In this document: positions 63,533 through 64,000 of the stretch, one piece after another
Position numbering within the stretch: position 1 is the first letter of the stretch
How the letters are laid out: each line of letters opens with the position of its first letter
Made by a program: the position numbers and the translations under genes
Notes under the pieces: model-generated
Seen by the model: the letters and a program-made list of their open reading frames with translations, nothing else
Database searches by the model: none
What the model was told of the DNA's origin: nothing
DNA from: Planctomycetota bacterium
Lineage (GTDB): Bacteria > Planctomycetota > Planctomycetia > Planctomycetales > Planctomycetaceae
DNA length: 64,000 bases
Direction of reading: 5' to 3'
Assembly: GCA_014584345.1 (NCBI GenBank)
Contig: JACTNB010000009.1
Coordinates: forward strand, 1 to 64,000

Positions 63533-64000
63533 ATGGATTCCGTGGGGCGTTATCTGTTGAACTGCGTGTACCTGGGCCTGATTCTGCTGGCGCTGCCCGT
63601 GCTGCTGATGCGTCGCTTGACGCAGGGAAAATATCGAGAAGGCTGGGGCCAGAAGTTTCTCGGACGCGTGCCCCGGCGGACTGGCTCGAAGCCCTGCCTG
63701 TGGCTGCACGCCGTGAGCGTGGGGGAAGTGCTGCAAGTACAACCGGTCGTTGCCTCGTGGCGCGAACGGCATCCCGATTGGGACATCTACATTTCCACCA
63801 CGACGGCCACGGGCAGGCAGCTTGCCGAAAAAAACTACCCGGATTGCACCGTCTGCTACTGTCCCCTCGATTTCACTTGGGCCGTTGGACAGGCTTTTCG
63901 GCGAATTCGCCCCGACTGCCTGGCTTTGGTGGAACTCGAACTTTGGCCGAATTTGATCCTCGAGGCACGCCGGAGACGCGTGGCCTCCGTTCTGATCAAT
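63533..64000 (+). CDS. waaA: 3-deoxy-D-manno-octulosonic acid (Kdo) transferase, 5' part
   Basis: The frame from 63533 runs off the window end. The visible 156 residues have an N-terminal membrane anchor (YLLNCVYLGLILLALPVLLM), RRLTQGKYREGWGQKFLG, and then the family core PCLWLHAVSVGEVLQVQPVV, ISTTTATGRQLAEKNY, YCPLDFTWAV and CLALVELELWPNLILEA. These are diagnostic of the GT30 Kdo transferase, which attaches Kdo to lipid A precursor. It implies an LPS-type outer membrane. A GTG at 63542 and an ATG at 63479 are alternative starts; AAGGA sits 9 bases before the GTG. It lies 167 bases after hemH on the same strand. Confidence 0.92.
   Translation, partial: MDSVGRYLLNCVYLGLILLALPVLLMRRLTQGKYREGWGQKFLGRVPRRTGSKPCLWLHAVSVGEVLQVQPVVASWRERHPDWDIYISTTTATGRQLAEKNYPDCTVCYCPLDFTWAVGQAFRRIRPDCLALVELELWPNLILEARRRRVASVLIN

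Overview
The window looks like a chromosomal segment of a planctomycete. This is inferred from gene style, not from a marker gene: two CsrA-type proteins, a Ser/Thr kinase with a receiver-like tail, an FHA-GAF-PP2C phosphatase, secreted PL10 and glycosidase-like proteins, secreted proteins of unknown function, a lipid A (Kdo) pathway gene, and short intergenic hairpin repeats. No rRNA, tRNA or CRISPR array was recognised by eye.

Layout. 0-4.4 kb: the end of a repeat-containing secreted protein, then a large serine recombinase with an unexpected N-terminal membrane segment, flanked by gene-poor sequence with a decayed IS3 orfA. 4.4-15.9 kb (all minus strand): an arsenic/arsenosugar block. It holds an ArsM-type methyltransferase, a free-standing CsrA, the radical SAM protein ArsS, a fusion of the two arsenosugar-associated transferases, a frameshifted cysteine desulfurase, a rhodanese and a fatty acid hydroxylase-like protein. 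Upstream lie a four-helix membrane protein, a 58-residue lipoprotein, a mercuric-reductase-like flavoprotein, a TVP38/TMEM64 protein and a frameshifted family 2 glycosyltransferase. 15.9-20.0 kb: decayed and mobile DNA, with a broken hypothetical gene, a Crp/Fnr gene carrying three in-frame stops, an orphan anti-sigma-like zinc protein, a small resolvase with a stub of a downstream gene, and a methyltransferase. 20.0-22.2 kb: GDP-L-fucose synthesis (gmd, fcl). 22.7-31.2 kb: secreted proteins (PhoX-like, di-haem, pectate lyase, and a 920-residue glycosidase-like protein).

31.4-34.3 kb is a regulatory pair: a CsrA/histidine-helix/receiver fusion, divergent from a hybrid sensor kinase. 34.5-44.9 kb is mostly housekeeping: aldo/keto reductase, DEAD helicase, FtsH, a GT2 enzyme, MobA, Nudix, TrmL, a DUF58 protein and a radical SAM protein. 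45.4-54.5 kb holds a Ser/Thr kinase, an EEP nuclease-like protein, a glycosidase-like protein, a thioredoxin-fold protein, CoaD, an SH3-serpin and an FHA-GAF-PP2C phosphatase. 54.6-64 kb holds xylulokinase, an APC permease with an exported methyltransferase, an M28 peptidase, a small Tyr-rich secreted protein, a fatty acid desaturase, ferrochelatase and the start of Kdo transferase.

The most notable items are the csrA gene inside the arsM-arsS operon, the transferase fusion, the CsrA-receiver fusion facing a hybrid kinase, the serpin with a textbook inhibitory hinge and a predicted Arg-Ser reactive bond, and the cluster of broken genes between 5.8 and 17.1 kb. All calls rest on reading the sequence and on family knowledge; no database search was run.
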